This document shows positions 1-13,025 of a stretch of DNA of 56,312 nt, piece by piece. The stretch spans positions 1 through 56,312 of the forward strand of contig JADGEK010000023.1 of NCBI GenBank assembly GCA_016744395.1, read 5' to 3'. How positions within the stretch are numbered: position 1 is the stretch's first letter; every line of letters begins with the position of its first letter. The notes below the pieces were generated by a model. The model was not told the DNA's origin, did not search any database, and saw only the letters and a list, made by a program, of their open reading frames with translations. Source of the DNA: Gammaproteobacteria bacterium (GTDB lineage: Bacteria; Pseudomonadota; Gammaproteobacteria; GRL18). The position numbers were made by a program, and so were the translations under genes.

Positions 1-321
1 ATCATTTGACAAAACAGGCACTTGTATCGACAATGTATTCCAATTATGTTCTGTCAATCCCACCCTTAATGGCTGAATAATCTGTTGCCAGTTTGGATGC
101 ACACCAGTACCATGCACGACAATGACTGCCCGATTTTTATCTTCTTCAGCATCGGTATAAATACTCAGAAAATCATTTTTACCATCGTTTAACCATACTG
201 CCTCACCATCCATAATGGAATCAACTACTTCTTCAGCCCAACGTTTTTCTTTTTCAAGATCATAGGCAAAAAGACTCACTGGTACCGATAAAAGCAAAAT
301 CAATAATAAGTTACGAAACAA
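1..321 (-). CDS. DUF3530 family alpha/beta-hydrolase-like protein (3' part cut by window edge)
   Basis: The first 107 codons of a minus-strand gene run off the window. The start is a TTG at 319-321 with a GGAG Shine-Dalgarno at 329-332, seven bases upstream. Residues 1-19 form a signal peptide ending LFA, so the product is probably periplasmic. Residues 66-88 contain a beta strand followed by HGTGVHPNW and IIQPLR, which is the nucleophile-less oxyanion-loop region typical of DUF3530 proteins. The later part, including any catalytic serine, is outside the window. Family assignment rests on this one conserved stretch; the substrate is unknown. The carbonic anhydrase gene lies upstream on the same strand, 136 bases away. 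Confidence 0.7.
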   Translation of the reverse strand, partial: MFRNLLLILLLSVPVSLFAYDLEKEKRWAEEVVDSIMDGEAVWLNDGKNDFLSIYTDAEEDKNRAVIVVHGTGVHPNWQQIIQPLRVGLTEHNWNTLSIQVPVLSND

Positions 322-457
322 AATAAAACTCCCGTGTTTAAGGTATTCCTGAATTATTAAACAAAAAACAAAAAATATAAACTGTAATATGGCTATCAGC
401 AGAAAAAGTACAGTGAAATGATATTTTTCTACCAATGGACATCATTGTTGGACGGTT

Positions 458-1039
458 TTAGCTGGCTTTACCTGCTTCCGTGGCTTCAGGTATTTCAACG
501 AGTTTACCTGTTTTGCAATCATAAATATATCCATAAATTGGAATATCAGAAGGAACCATTGAATTACTCCGAATCCTCTCGACATCTTCAACTACGCTCT
601 TAGAATTATCACTGATGGTTAACCAATTAATGTATTTTCCATCGGTCGTACCTCCACCAGCATTGCTGTCATGCCAGCCTGATGCATCAACACTTGATGT
701 TTTAAGGCTACCTGACAAGAGATCGCCCATAATTTCGGTGGTAAATGTTTCCATTCCACAATCGGTATGATGGATGACAAACCATTCTTTAGTACCAAGC
801 AATTTATAGGAAATAACAAGTGAACGAATAGCATCATCACTTGCCCTACCACCTGCATTACGAATTACGTGAGCATCACCTTCAGCGAGACCTGCATATT
901 TAGCTGGGTCTAGACGAGCATCCATGCAGGTAAGAATGGCAAATTGTCTGCCTGGAGGCATAGGCAAATTGCCCTTCTCACCAAAATTTGACACATAATC
1001 AGCGTTTGCTGATGTTATTTCATCGACTAATTTGCTCAT
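458..1039 (-). CDS. beta-carbonic anhydrase
   Basis: A 193-residue cytoplasmic enzyme interconverting CO2 and bicarbonate. Zinc and catalytic residues are visible: Cys38-x-Asp40-x-Arg42 (CMDAR) and His91-x-x-Cys94 (HTDC), the beta-class pattern. The Asp/Arg dyad is intact. No signal peptide is present. Compared with the compact (about 165 residue) forms of this clade it has a glycine-rich insert around residues 110-135. The ATG is preceded by AAAGGAG, a strong ribosome site. The gene diverges from katG across a 341-base spacer. It is well suited to supply bicarbonate or retain CO2, but no carbon-fixation genes are in the window. The class call is secure; the physiological role is not. Confidence 0.9.
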   Translation of the reverse strand: MSKLVDEITSANADYVSNFGEKGNLPMPPGRQFAILTCMDARLDPAKYAGLAEGDAHVIRNAGGRASDDAIRSLVISYKLLGTKEWFVIHHTDCGMETFTTEIMGDLLSGSLKTSSVDASGWHDSNAGGGTTDGKYINWLTISDNSKSVVEDVERIRSNSMVPSDIPIYGYIYDCKTGKLVEIPEATEAGKAS

Positions 1040-3543
<2,504 letters not shown>

Positions 3544-3572
3544 CACATGTTCAACCACAAAGGAGTGAAATA

Positions 3573-5807
3573 ATGAAAACACACAAAATAAAAATGTCCA
3601 CAGCCGTAGCAGGGATCATAGCCATATTACTCTCGACACCAGCAACAGCAAGCTCTTCCATGGGCAGAGGGGAGGCAAAACCAAACAGTTTCTGGTGGCC
3701 AGACAAACTGAACCTTGACCAACTGCGTGCTCACAATTCATCATCCAATCCCCATGGTGATGACTTTAATTACGCCCAGGCTTTCGCAAGTGTCGATATG
3801 AAGGCACTGAAGGCAGATATAGAGAACACCTTGACCACGTCTCAGGACTGGTGGCCAGCCGACTGGGGTCACTATGGTGGACTAATGATCCGCTCGGCTT
3901 GGCATAGCTCAGGTACTTATCGTATTTGGGATGGTCGTGGTGGCTCTGATGGCGGCCAGATACGATTCGAACCGCTAAACAGCTGGCCGGATAACGCTAA
4001 CCTGGATAAGGCACGCCGACTGTTGTGGCCAGTCAAACAAAAATACGGCCGCCATGTTTCCTGGGGCGACCTGATTATCCTGGCAGGTAATGTTGCACTG
4101 GAATCCATGGGTTTTGAAACTCTGGGCTTTTCTGGTGGCCGCACCGACGATTGGGAGGCTGACCTGGTGTACTGGGGAACAGAAAGCAAATGGCTTGGTA
4201 ACACCGGGCGCTATAAAGACGGCAAACTAGAAAAACCACTGGCCGCTGTACAAATGGGATTGATCTATGTGAACCCGGAAGGCCCAAATGGCAATCACGA
4301 TCCCCTCGCTGCCGCACAAGACATGCGTGAATCGTTTGGCCGCATGGCTATGAACGACGAAGAGATTGTGGCACTGGTTGCAGGTGGTCATACTCTGGGT
4401 AAAGCCCATGGTGCAAAGCCTGTAGATTGTGTCGGTGCCGAACCTGCTGCTGCCGCTATTGAAGAGCAAGGGCTTGGCTGGAAGAACAAATGTGATAAAG
4501 GTAATGCTGAAGACACCATGACCAGTGGTCTTGAAGGTGCATGGACTCAAACACCGACAGCATGGTCAGTCCTGTACCTGGATAATCTGATGAGGTTTGA
4601 CTGGGTACAGACCCAGAGTCCTGCTGGTGCGCACCAATGGATTCCAACGGATAAAGCTGCGGCTAGCTCGGTACCTGATGCCCATATCAAGGATAAACGA
4701 CACGCACCCATTATGTTTACCACTGACATGGCGCTGAAAAAAGATCCAGGTTTTCGCAAGATTACGGAGCGATTTTTGAAAAGTCCAAAAGCATTTGATC
4801 AGGCATTTGCCAGGGCCTGGTTCAAGCTGACACACCGTGACCTGGGCCCTCGTGCGCTCTATGTTGGCACAGAAGTACCAAGCGAGGTGTTTATATGGCA
4901 GGACCCAATTCCAGAGCTTAACCATAAGTTGATTGATAGTCGTGATATTGCCAGTTTGAAGTCAAAAATTCTCGATTCTGGTCTGAGCATATCTGAACTG
5001 GTTAGAACAGCATGGGCATCAGCCTCCACATATCGCGATTCAGATCGGCGTGGTGGAGCCAATGGTGCACGTATTCAGCTGGCTCCACAGAAAGACTGGG
5101 CAGTTAATAACCCTGCTATGTTGTCTAAAGTTTTGAATAAACTGAAAACTATTCAAACATCATTCAATCAATCACTGTATTGGGGCAAAAAAGTATCACT
5201 GGCCGATGTCATTGTGCTGGGTGGTGCTGCGGCAATTGAAAAAGCGGCGGATAAAGGGGGATACAGAGTGACTGTACCCTTTAAACCTGGCCGTATGGAT
5301 GCCAGCCAGGCACAAACCGATGTGAAATCATTTGCCATATTGGAGCCAACGGCTGATGCGTTCCGCAACTACTATACGAACCAGAGCTATGACACTCCGA
5401 CAGAAATGTTGGTGGAAAAAGCTGACCTGTTAAACCTGACCGCACCAGAAATGACGGTACTGATTGGTGGACTGCGTTCACTCAATGCTAATATGGATGG
5501 TTCTAAGCATGGTGTTTTCACAAAACGTCCTGGCACATTGAGCAATGACTTTTTTGTCAACTTGCTTAACATGTCTACAAAGTGGTCTAAGTCATCAACT
5601 GAAGGTGTGTATGAAGGCCGTAACCGTAAGTCAGGCAAGCTCAAATGGACCGCGACACCAGTTGACTTGATCTTTGGTTCAAACTCCGAGTTACGCGCAA
5701 TTACCGAAGCTTATGCATCGAATGATGCTCATCAGAAGTTTATAAACGACTTCGTTAAGGCATGGAGCAAGGTGATGACAGCCGATCGTTTTGATCTTAA
5801 GCACTAA
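3573..5807 (+). CDS. katG: exported (periplasmic) catalase-peroxidase, KatP/KatG2 type
   Basis: A 744-residue paralogue of the preceding gene with an N-terminal signal peptide (residues 1-27, cleavage after PATA), so it acts in the periplasm. Catalytic residues are complete: distal Arg107, Trp110, His111; adduct Trp110-Tyr232-Met258; proximal His273 ([10 protein letters not shown]). Cys286 and Cys307, in a loop where the cytoplasmic paralogue has none, could form a disulfide, which fits export (inference). The start has a clean AAAGGAG site. Tandem cytoplasmic and periplasmic copies would cover internally and externally produced peroxide. The closest named analogue is plasmid KatP of enterohaemorrhagic E. 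coli. A strong terminator follows at 5836-5866. Confidence 0.93.
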   Translation: MKTHKIKMSTAVAGIIAILLSTPATASSSMGRGEAKPNSFWWPDKLNLDQLRAHNSSSNPHGDDFNYAQAFASVDMKALKADIENTLTTSQDWWPADWGHYGGLMIRSAWHSSGTYRIWDGRGGSDGGQIRFEPLNSWPDNANLDKARRLLWPVKQKYGRHVSWGDLIILAGNVALESMGFETLGFSGGRTDDWEADLVYWGTESKWLGNTGRYKDGKLEKPLAAVQMGLIYVNPEGPNGNHDPLAAAQDMRESFGRMAMNDEEIVALVAGGHTLGKAHGAKPVDCVGAEPAAAAIEEQGLGWKNKCDKGNAEDTMTSGLEGAWTQTPTAWSVLYLDNLMRFDWVQTQSPAGAHQWIPTDKAAASSVPDAHIKDKRHAPIMFTTDMALKKDPGFRKITERFLKSPKAFDQAFARAWFKLTHRDLGPRALYVGTEVPSEVFIWQDPIPELNHKLIDSRDIASLKSKILDSGLSISELVRTAWASASTYRDSDRRGGANGARIQLAPQKDWAVNNPAMLSKVLNKLKTIQTSFNQSLYWGKKVSLADVIVLGGAAAIEKAADKGGYRVTVPFKPGRMDASQAQTDVKSFAILEPTADAFRNYYTNQSYDTPTEMLVEKADLLNLTAPEMTVLIGGLRSLNANMDGSKHGVFTKRPGTLSNDFFVNLLNMSTKWSKSSTEGVYEGRNRKSGKLKWTATPVDLIFGSNSELRAITEAYASNDAHQKFINDFVKAWSKVMTADRFDLKH

Positions 5808-5835
5808 ATTAAGCATCTGAATTACTTGGTTTCAT

Positions 5836-5866
5836 AAGGGCAAGCCTTTCGGTTTGCCCTTTTTTA
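5836..5866 (+). terminator. rho-independent terminator after the katG pair
   Basis: An 11-bp stem, AAGGGCAAGCC and GGTTTGCCCTT with one G-U pair and a TTTC loop, is followed directly by a run of T. It lies 29 bases past the second katG stop, so it closes a two-gene transcript. Confidence 0.9.
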
Positions 5867-5986
5867 TTCTGGCTAATTTTACTCAGTAAGAATTTGTATT
5901 GAATTTTCTATTACTTAACTTTGCTTCCTGAATATTCAATAGGTATTATTATATCAACAAAATATGAAACACTTTTAGGAGATACA

Positions 5987-6865
5987 ATGAACAATACACA
6001 ATCTGGTATTCTTATGGATGTTCCCAGGCTGGCCCGTTATCTGGTTTTTAACCTGAAACCTGACGTTGATGCCAGGGCATCTTTAGCAGTTCTTGCTGAA
6101 TTTCATGATGGCGATTCCAACGTTATTGGTCTTGGGCTGCCTTTATTACAACAGCTCAATAAATCAATCGCTGGTATGAAAGATATGACGCCCTATTCAG
6201 GCACAGGGTTTGCCATACCATCAACACCCGCTGCGCTCTGGATCTGGTTAAGAGGTGATGATCGTGGTGAACTATTACATCAATCACGTCAAATTGAACA
6301 AGGCTTGAGTCATTATTTTGAGTTAGATCAGACCTTAGATTCATTTCAGTATAAGGACAGCCGCGATTTAACTGGCTATGAAGATGGTACGGAAAATCCC
6401 GAAGGGGATGATGCCATCAATGCAGCAATTGTTCAGGAGCAACATGAAGGACTAGATGGTTCCAGCTTTGTTGCAGTTCAGCAATGGATCCATAATCTCG
6501 ATCAGTTTCAGGCAATGCCTCAATCGCAGCAGGATCATGCGATAGGCAGACGCCTGTCAGATAATGAAGAAATTGACGAAGCTCCTGAATCTGCTCACGT
6601 GAAACGCACCGCACAGGAAGATTTTGAACCAGAAGCATTTGTGCTTAGACGTTCTATGCCCTGGGCAGAAGGTCAAACGTCCGGGTTGCAATTTGTCGCT
6701 TTCGGACATTCTTTCGATGCATTTGAGGCTTTATTACAACGCATGGTGGGAGCAGAAGACGGTATTGTGGATGCTTTATTCAGTTTTACCCATCCTGTGA
6801 CAGGCTATTATTTCTGGTGCCCCCCTGTGAAAGATAATCAACTGGATTTAAGCCTACTGAGCTGA
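5987..6865 (+). CDS. DyP-type (YfeX-like) haem peroxidase
   Basis: A 292-residue dye-decolourising-type peroxidase. The family GxxDG motif is GYEDG (residues 130-134) with the catalytic Asp133. The proximal haem ligand is His204 in SAHVKRT, and an arginine pair at 221-222 precedes MPW, the position of the distal Arg. No signal peptide, Tat motif or encapsulin-targeting tail is obvious, so it is probably cytosolic. I chose the ATG at 5987 because AGGAG precedes it; the reading frame is open upstream to a TTG at 5921, but that has no ribosome site. It is a third peroxidase beside the two KatGs, transcribed separately since a terminator intervenes. The physiological substrate is unknown. Confidence 0.9.
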   Translation: MNNTQSGILMDVPRLARYLVFNLKPDVDARASLAVLAEFHDGDSNVIGLGLPLLQQLNKSIAGMKDMTPYSGTGFAIPSTPAALWIWLRGDDRGELLHQSRQIEQGLSHYFELDQTLDSFQYKDSRDLTGYEDGTENPEGDDAINAAIVQEQHEGLDGSSFVAVQQWIHNLDQFQAMPQSQQDHAIGRRLSDNEEIDEAPESAHVKRTAQEDFEPEAFVLRRSMPWAEGQTSGLQFVAFGHSFDAFEALLQRMVGAEDGIVDALFSFTHPVTGYYFWCPPVKDNQLDLSLLS

Positions 6866-6905
6866 AACCTTTAGAAAGCATTTGAATAAATGGAGGTGCA
6901 AAAAG

Positions 6906-6935
6906 AGTGCCTGTTATTTTTGACAGGTACTTTTT
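6906..6935 (+). terminator. probable terminator after the DyP gene
   Basis: Arms AGTGCCTGT (6906-6914) and ACAGGTACT (6923-6931) pair over 9 bp with one G-U, followed by T residues. It lies 40 bases beyond the peroxidase stop. A second 8-bp inverted repeat, CAGTTAAG/CTTAACTG (6954-6961/6974-6981), lies between it and the convergent chemoreceptor gene. Confidence 0.65.
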
Positions 6936-7026
6936 ATAGGCACTTTTTATAGGCAGTTAAGTGATCAAAACAGCTTAACTGACTCTAGTCTATCAATATC
7001 TTTACAGTAGCATTAGGAATGCTCTG

Positions 7027-8901
7027 TCAGGATAATCTAAAATGTCCCATCTCACGTTCAAGTTGTTCTGAAAGTTGTATGAGTCGGGAAACTGATTGAG
7101 CAAATTCCTTTGAATGCTCTGCCGTGGCATCAGCCATTTGTGAAATGGTATGGACATTCAGACTCATGGTTTCTGTCGCAGAGAGCTGCTGAACAGAAGA
7201 CGTTCGCACCTGTGTGCTTAAATCTGAGATATTAGCAATCTGTGAATTGATCGAATCAAGAGCCTGACTGATATGAGTAGATTGATTTGAAACATGTGCT
7301 GCCTGCTCAACACTATCATCCATGACCTGCACTGCCTGACTAACGCCTGATTGAACAGCTCTGATAATTTCTTCAATTTCAATAGTAGAGTCCTGAGTTC
7401 GAGCAGCAAGTGTCCGCACTTCATCGGCAACAACGGCAAATCCTCTGCCTGATTCTCCCGCTCGTGCCGCCTCAATAGCAGCATTAAGAGCAAGCAAATT
7501 GGTTTGCTCTGCTATATTTTTTATTACTTCAAGAACAACACCGATCTGATTACTTTTTTCCTCAAGATGGCGAATCGTCTCACCACCCGTTTGAATTCTA
7601 TCAGTTAACAAAGAGATTTGCTGCACGGATTCTTTGACCAGCTGATCACCTTCATTGGTTGCTTTCATTGATTGTTCTGCCGATACTTCAAGTTCTGAAA
7701 GATTATTTGTCACCTCATTTGCAGTAGAAGTCATCTGGGTAAGAGAAGCCTCCAGTTCTTTCAGGCTGGAATATTGCTTATTGACATGTTGTTCTGTTTG
7801 CTCTGAAGATTTCTGAACATTGCCCACCATACTGATTACTTCATGAACAACGCTGGAGACTTCACTCACCAGTTTGCGCAAATCTTGATTCATTTTTGCC
7901 ATGGCATCAATTAATCGACGAAATTCATCATTTCGATCACAATTAATCTGACCCGATAAATCACCTTCAGCAATTTGCTCAATATAAGCAACTCCTTCAT
8001 TCAAAGGTTCCAGTATTTTTTTCATATACCAGTACATACTCACCGTTGCAATAATCAACAATGCCATCCCAATAATCACTGTAAATTGCCAGGTACGTTT
8101 TCTGGCTTTTACCTGAGCAGTCACGTCTTCCAGTGTATTTAATACCGCCAGAATTTTATTTTCATGGTTGGTCAGTGGTAAACTGGCAATACCCATGACC
8201 TTATCTGCTATATTTGTTTCCCAGTATTGACCACTATCAGCTATCTCTTGTTGTTTTAGATCTGGGATATCCCCAGTGGTAGCAGCCTGTTGCTTATCAT
8301 TGATATCATAGATAATCACTTCTTTATTGTTAGCGGCTTTAATTTTATTCACCACTGAAGTAAGATTTTTTTCAAAGACTCCAACACCAACCAGATCAGC
8401 ACGATCCAGGATGGGAAAAGCGACTATATTGACCAGTCGGCCATCATCGGACAACGCCAGGTCAGCGCCTTGTTTTGATGTTTGTAAAACCTGTTTTACT
8501 ATAGAGGAAAGCTGTGTTTTTTGCTTTATTTCACTGAACACAACCGTACCTTCCTTCGAAACAATCATCATATTATCTGCAATTTGCATTGCCTTTAAAC
8601 GCGTTGCGGTGGGTCCTAATATTTCAGGTAACTTATCAAATTTTTTGCGAAATAAAGCACTGGTCAGTTTTCTATTTCGGGTAAATATCTTAAAATTTGC
8701 TGCCATCTCAGTACGTTCATTTTCGCTGATTGCAATCCAAAGATTCTTCTGACTGCTGATATAGGTTTCCTGAAAATCTCTATCGCGCTGATTATAAAGG
8801 TGCTGGCCTATTAACATCATAACAATTGCAACAACCAACATGGCAAGTGCAACACTCATACTGAGGCGATATCGGATAGGAAGTGAGTTGTTTGAAATCA
8901 T
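7027..8901 (-). CDS. methyl-accepting chemotaxis protein, Cache-like periplasmic sensor
   Basis: A classical transmembrane chemoreceptor of 624 residues. A first membrane segment near residues 14-33 is followed by a periplasmic domain of about 240 residues with the look of a double Cache fold (an assignment by length and pattern only). The second membrane segment is near residue 280, then a HAMP domain and the cytoplasmic signalling hairpin with the near-invariant tip [18 protein letters not shown] and [12 protein letters not shown]. The ligand is unknown. The ATG at 8901 is favoured over a TTG two codons earlier because AGG sits seven bases upstream. A terminator separates it from the rhodanese gene upstream, so it has its own promoter. 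No che genes are in the window. Confidence 0.92.
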   Translation of the reverse strand: MISNNSLPIRYRLSMSVALAMLVVAIVMMLIGQHLYNQRDRDFQETYISSQKNLWIAISENERTEMAANFKIFTRNRKLTSALFRKKFDKLPEILGPTATRLKAMQIADNMMIVSKEGTVVFSEIKQKTQLSSIVKQVLQTSKQGADLALSDDGRLVNIVAFPILDRADLVGVGVFEKNLTSVVNKIKAANNKEVIIYDINDKQQAATTGDIPDLKQQEIADSGQYWETNIADKVMGIASLPLTNHENKILAVLNTLEDVTAQVKARKRTWQFTVIIGMALLIIATVSMYWYMKKILEPLNEGVAYIEQIAEGDLSGQINCDRNDEFRRLIDAMAKMNQDLRKLVSEVSSVVHEVISMVGNVQKSSEQTEQHVNKQYSSLKELEASLTQMTSTANEVTNNLSELEVSAEQSMKATNEGDQLVKESVQQISLLTDRIQTGGETIRHLEEKSNQIGVVLEVIKNIAEQTNLLALNAAIEAARAGESGRGFAVVADEVRTLAARTQDSTIEIEEIIRAVQSGVSQAVQVMDDSVEQAAHVSNQSTHISQALDSINSQIANISDLSTQVRTSSVQQLSATETMSLNVHTISQMADATAEHSKEFAQSVSRLIQLSEQLEREMGHFRLS

Positions 8902-8991
8902 GGACAAACCTGTTTGGCTAAAAAATGAATATTCAAATTGCTTTACATCAATTCAGTGTATTGAATTGTTTCGTCATTCCAATATAACGGC

Positions 8992-9033
8992 AAAAAGCCT
9001 GATAACTTTAATGACAAGAAGTTATCAGGCTTT
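8992..9033 (-). terminator. terminator after the rhodanese gene
   Basis: A perfect 15-bp inverted repeat, AAAGCCTGATAACTT at 8994-9008 and its complement at 9019-9033, with a 10-base loop. On the minus strand it ends in five T. It starts 8 bases beyond the rhodanese stop. Confidence 0.85.
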
Positions 9034-9040
9034 ATCATCA

Positions 9041-9514
9041 TTATTCTACCGCATAGCCAGCCTTGGTCCAGGCAGGGTATCCTAAACGAAAATAATAGAC
9101 TTTTTCCCAACCCCATTCGACGGCCAGTGCAGCAGCCCAGCTTGAACGGTCACAAGCTTCAGCGTTGCAATAAAATACCACTGCTTCATTCTTGGGTACT
9201 TCAGCAAGCAGAGATGCTTCCGTCAGCTGCTGATCACTCAGTCCTGTCGCTTGTTTGGCATCTGGATCATATTCAATATTCAGTGCTCCAGGAATACGCC
9301 CTGCCTCATATTGTGTTGGCTTTCGTGGATCAATAAACCAGGCCCTCTGCTGCCAGAGTTCATTAGCCTTAGCAGCATCAACCGTAGTGGCCCCCTTTAC
9401 CACTTCAGGAGAAACATAATCAGAACCTGTCTTAACAGACAAATCAATAGCCAGTACTGGAAGTGATATGAACAATAGAACGATAATAAAACTCTGTATT
9501 ATAAAACGACGCAT
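9041..9514 (-). CDS. periplasmic rhodanese-domain protein
   Basis: A 157-residue single-domain rhodanese with a signal peptide (residues 1-22, ending VLA). The fold is recognisable from FIDPRKPTQYEAGRIPGALNI (split over residues 60-80) and from an active-site loop beginning at Cys116 (YCNAEACDRS) that contains a second Cys121 and Arg123. Rhodaneses transfer sulfane sulfur through a cysteine persulfide; here that would occur in the periplasm. Other exported single-domain rhodaneses are linked to thiosulfate or cyanide handling or to c-type cytochrome systems, but no such partners are adjacent. AAGGAG seven bases before the ATG supports the start. Confidence 0.85.
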   Translation of the reverse strand: MRRFIIQSFIIVLLFISLPVLAIDLSVKTGSDYVSPEVVKGATTVDAAKANELWQQRAWFIDPRKPTQYEAGRIPGALNIEYDPDAKQATGLSDQQLTEASLLAEVPKNEAVVFYCNAEACDRSSWAAALAVEWGWEKVYYFRLGYPAWTKAGYAVE

Positions 9515-9777
9515 TGATGTACTCCTTTGGTTTTAAAAATGTAAATCACAAAAAGTATAGTACAAAAAGTTTATTTGTATATAAATTCCATTGTTTTTTG
9601 CAGGGAAATTTTATTAGGGATTTATAGGACTGGAGTTGACAACAAAATCTAACCTGTTATCCAGTGTTTATCGTTATCACTGATGATCAATTATTAATCA
9701 TTGATTTGGCCGTATTATGGCAATCCAATTGCAATAAATGGCCACTATACTGGTTGATAGATAAGTATAAAATATTA

Positions 9778-10976
9778 TCAAATTTTCTTTGTGGGTGACT
9801 GACTGTGCCACATAAAATAAAGCCCACTGACAACTAACACGACACTGCCACTAATAAATGAAAGGGTTAAACCAAATGTAACAGCAATGATACCACCACA
9901 CAAAGGGCCTGCCGTATGCCCTATATCCATAATTGACCCTAACATACCCATCGCAGAGCCATGTGAGCCTTTTTTACTCAAATCGGCAATATGTGCGGCA
10001 CTGGCAGAAGTAACAATTGAAATTGCTAAACCCAGCAAAATACTACTGCTGAGTATGGCCAAAAAAGAATTCGAAAAAGCCAGCATCAAAAGACACAGAC
10101 TGGCTAAAAAAGTGCCTAGAATGATTTGAGGTGGCCTTCCATGTCGATCTGAAAACCGCCCCAGAACAGGTTTTGATATTGCAATAGTGAGAATTTGCGA
10201 GGAAATACAAATTCCAATATCCCATGGCGACAAGCCAAGACTGAGTCCACGAATGGGAAGAAAAGTTTCAAAAATCCCAAACCCAAATAAAATAGAAGCC
10301 TCTACAATACAGGTGATCAAAATCCCTTTCTCAGAGAAAATTTCACCCAGTCCCTGTCTCCAGTGCTGTGTATTTGGCTCAATTTTTTTCACATCAGGTT
10401 CATCAGCAACTAATGTAGCAGACAAAAAAACAAACTGATAAAAGCGAATAAACCTGTTATGCCACAAACAATGTATAGCATGCTAAATGCATCATCTGAA
10501 TCAATTTCTGTACCATAAAAGGCAAGAATGGCACCTCCTGCTATCGGTGCTGAAAAACGACCTAACAAAGTGGCTGTCGAAAACCAGCCCATTTTTTCTC
10601 CCCTGGAATTATGATATAGATCTGCCACTGCTGCCATAGCAACAGGGCCGAAAATAGCCGTTGCCAAACCATGATAAAAGCGTATCAAAGCAATTTGCCA
10701 TATTTCATCAGCCAATAAATATAAAAAAGGCGCCGTTGCAAAAATAAAACCTGACACCAGGAGCATTTTGTATCGACCTATTTTATCGGATAGAAGACCC
10801 GCAGGAAAACTAAAGAGAATGCCCGTCAAAGCAGAAACCGCAGCAACCATTCCAATCGCCATATAATCACCATTTAAGTGATCAATCAAAAGTGGCAGCG
10901 AAGGATTCTTTGAAATAGTGGAACTAAAAATCGCCAGTAAGCCAATAGCACAAAGAAGTTTAAATGCTGAAATCAT
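9778..10976 (-). pseudogene. MFS transporter interrupted by a one-base frameshift
   Basis: Two reading frames form one Major Facilitator transporter of about 400 residues. The N-terminal half (10410-10976) starts at an ATG with AAAGGG upstream and contains six membrane segments and the MFS loop motif GLLSDKIGRYK. It ends at a TAG after the sequence SLFFCLLH. The C-terminal half (9778 to about 10435) continues in another frame with LSATLVADEP, then the second MFS signature GRFSDRHGRPP and six more segments. The frames switch at a run of seven A (10424-10430, plus strand); one extra base restores a continuous SLFFLSATLVADEP. This may be a real mutation, a phase-variable tract or an assembly error. 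The gene overlaps a LysR remnant upstream by four bases. Substrate unknown. Confidence 0.85.
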
Positions 10977-11227
10977 TGTGAACCCTTTTGTTTCGCTAAG
11001 ATCTGACAAATAAAATCAACGACCACTCGAATGCGCTGGGCATTTCGAATATCTTTATGAGAGGTTACCCAGTTTGAGGAGGAGGGCAAGCGATTATTGG
11101 TCATTATTTGGCTTAAAGATGGGTTGCGACAAGCAAACATGGTTGGTTGAGTTGAAATTCCGATATTTGTTTCAACTGCAATAATGAAAATGACGATCAT
11201 TCCAATGAATAAGTGTATACCAACCAT
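10973..11227 (-). pseudogene. C-terminal remnant of a LysR-family regulator
   Basis: Only the end of a LysR-type regulator is present. The segment IGISTQPTMFACRNPSL followed by WVTSHKDIRNAQRIRVVVDF matches the typical LysR C-terminus (Gly-Leu-Gly-Ile/Leu-Pro-Cys-Phe, then Leu-Thr-His-x-Asp-Leu-Arg-x-x-x-Arg-Val-Arg). The DNA-binding domain and most of the effector domain are missing, and a stop codon lies just upstream of the first ATG. The final TGA overlaps the transporter's ATG, as in an ancestral regulator-transporter operon. With the frameshifted neighbour it marks a decaying locus. The remnant is not expected to bind DNA. Confidence 0.75.
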
Positions 11228-11598
11228 TTAATTTTATGAATTATATTTTAAAAATGAATACTATAGCATTAAATCCTTCAAGCACAACTCAAGTCACTCA
11301 ATCTGAGATTATAATTGGACAAATTCTCACCATCACTCTATCCTTTGGCGTTTATTATCTAAGCAGTATAAACAAGTTCATTACGTCAGGTTTTATTTTT
11401 TAATTTCAAGAAGCATTTTATTCGCTTTTACCATTGCCAGCACTGTTATTTTTTCACTTAACAATGAATTATTCGATTAGTTTATTGTCTTTGTATTGAT
11501 ATCACTTACAGCAACATCTTATTAATAGCTATTTTTTAACAATTACCCGTTAAAAATATTTATTATAAACGGTTGCCACTAAAAATGAGACGATAAGC
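11228..11598. other. non-coding spacer before the methyltransferase gene
   Basis: 371 AT-rich bases between the LysR remnant and the methyltransferase. No reading frame with coding character is seen on either strand and no clear promoter or repeat. It may hold the eroded 5' part of the LysR gene beyond recognition. Confidence 0.4.
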
Positions 11599-12441
11599 AT
11601 GGCTGAAAAACGTAAAGAAATGATAGAAAAAACATTTGATACAGTGGCAAGTGGCTATGATCACCCTGCCCTGATTTTTTTCCCTCAGACAGCTGAGAAT
11701 ATCATCAGTACTTTAAACAAGACTTTAAAAATGGCTTCACCTCTTTCACAAGAGACTCCTATTCACTTCTTAGACGTCTGTACAGGGACAGGGGTGGTAG
11801 CATTAAATGCCGCACAGAATATCCCTCAAAGTAAAGTAATCGGTATTGATCTCTCATCTGGAATGTTACAAATAGCCCAGCACAAAGCCGAGTTTCATAA
11901 GATTAAGAATGTTAGTTTTCGCCAGCTTGATCTTGACGCTCTGGATTATGAAGCCCAAAGTTTTGATGTAATTACTTGCAGTTTTGGTCTGTTTTTCATT
12001 GATGATATGGTTGCTGCGCTAAAGAATCTGAAAACTCTCTTAAAGCCAAATGGAATAATGATTATTAGTAGTTTTACCCAAGAGGCATTCGAACCCTACT
12101 CATCATTGTTTTTAGAAAATTATGAAACCTTGGGACAAACAGTTCCCCCTCTTTCATGGCTTCGCTTATCATCAATAGAACAAATCACAACAATCTTTAA
12201 TGATGCAGGATTTGAACAACTCAATATCGAAGAAATTCCTCAAGGGTATGCAATGGCCGATCACAATGAATGGTGGGACATCGTATGGAATGCGGGGTAT
12301 CGAGGATTGTTTGAACAAATTCCCTCAGAACAACAAGACAACTTCAAGAAGTGCCACCTGGAAAACATAAAAACACTCTGCGGAAGTAATAATTTCTGGA
12401 TGGATACAGGTTACTATTTAACAGTAGCTGAGAAGAATTAA
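11599..12441 (+). CDS. class I SAM-dependent methyltransferase (UbiE-like)
   Basis: A 280-residue soluble methyltransferase with the Rossmann SAM-binding fold. Motif I is LDVCTGTGVVALNAA (residues 58-72), followed by the acidic SAM ribose ligand in IGIDLSSGML (81-90), motif II in SFDVITCSFGLFF, and motif III around LKPNGIMII. The N-terminus (KRKEMIEKTFDTVASGYD) resembles the UbiE/COQ5 group, but the C-terminal 120 residues are less conserved and the gene is not near ubiquinone genes. The substrate cannot be read from sequence. The gene stands alone on the plus strand, convergent with the DUF1415 gene. Confidence 0.85.
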   Translation: MAEKRKEMIEKTFDTVASGYDHPALIFFPQTAENIISTLNKTLKMASPLSQETPIHFLDVCTGTGVVALNAAQNIPQSKVIGIDLSSGMLQIAQHKAEFHKIKNVSFRQLDLDALDYEAQSFDVITCSFGLFFIDDMVAALKNLKTLLKPNGIMIISSFTQEAFEPYSSLFLENYETLGQTVPPLSWLRLSSIEQITTIFNDAGFEQLNIEEIPQGYAMADHNEWWDIVWNAGYRGLFEQIPSEQQDNFKKCHLENIKTLCGSNNFWMDTGYYLTVAEKN

Positions 12442-12475
12442 TGTTGAGCCTTTAACTCATCATTAACTTCTCAGC
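12427..12475. terminator. shared hairpin at the ends of two convergent genes
   Basis: GCTGAGAAG (12427-12435) pairs with CTTCTCAGC (12467-12475), and TTAATG (12438-12443) with CATTAA (12461-12466), leaving a 17-base loop. The stop codons of the methyltransferase and the DUF1415 gene both lie inside it. It has no long T run, so it is only a possible bidirectional terminator. Confidence 0.45.
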
Positions 12476-13025
12476 ATTCGTCTAGCATTTTTTGCATTTT
12501 TTGCAGGCCTAAATTTCGGCAATAGTCGATATTACGTTCTGGGATCAGTTCAGGCTCTGGGTAGCTTTGTAGCGCTTTTTCCAGACTTTTTTCTCGAATA
12601 ATGTGCAAAGTTGGATGAGGAGATCGATTGGTATAGTTCGCAGCATCATCTTGAGTGCTTTGTGCAAAACAATAGTCGGGGTGAAAGCTGGCTAATTGAT
12701 AGACGCCCTCACAGCCCTGATCAATCAGCAACTGATTGGCAATATCCAAAAAATCCAGATAGTCATTAAAATCCCGCCCAATTTTCGTCAGAATAAACAG
12801 TGTCGTTTCAATTTCAGGATTGGCATCCAGTTGCTCACACTCAAGCACAAGATGCTCTAAAGCCTGACTTACATCGGACGACTCATTAACACTGAATCGA
12901 ATGCTGCCCTTATCCCTTTCTTTTTTTGCAAATGGGCAAATGTTGTGCTTAATAATAATACGGTCTAACCAACATTGGGTTTGTCCGATAATTTCTTCAA
13001 CTGTCTGTTCAACTATTGTTTCCAT
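12471..13025 (-). CDS. DUF1415 family protein
   Basis: A 184-residue soluble protein of the DUF1415 family, widespread in Gamma- and Betaproteobacteria. Recognisable conserved stretches are the N-terminal TQCWLDRIIIKHNICPFAK and, near residues 128-142, a YTNRSPHPTLHIIRE block. The cysteine in NICPFAK and the Tyr-Thr-Asn-Arg-Ser-Pro-His-Pro stretch are the family hallmarks as I know them. No biochemical function is established. It is not co-transcribed with a neighbour; its start has little Shine-Dalgarno (AGAAAAAG). Confidence 0.85.
   Translation of the reverse strand: METIVEQTVEEIIGQTQCWLDRIIIKHNICPFAKKERDKGSIRFSVNESSDVSQALEHLVLECEQLDANPEIETTLFILTKIGRDFNDYLDFLDIANQLLIDQGCEGVYQLASFHPDYCFAQSTQDDAANYTNRSPHPTLHIIREKSLEKALQSYPEPELIPERNIDYCRNLGLQKMQKMLDEC

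Noticed and set aside
9708..9743. Terminator for the MFS gene
   Set aside because: GGCC...GGCC arms pair only partly and no T run follows.
11255..11314. Small plus-strand gene between the LysR remnant and the methyltransferase
   Set aside because: It stops after 19 codons and has no ribosome site.
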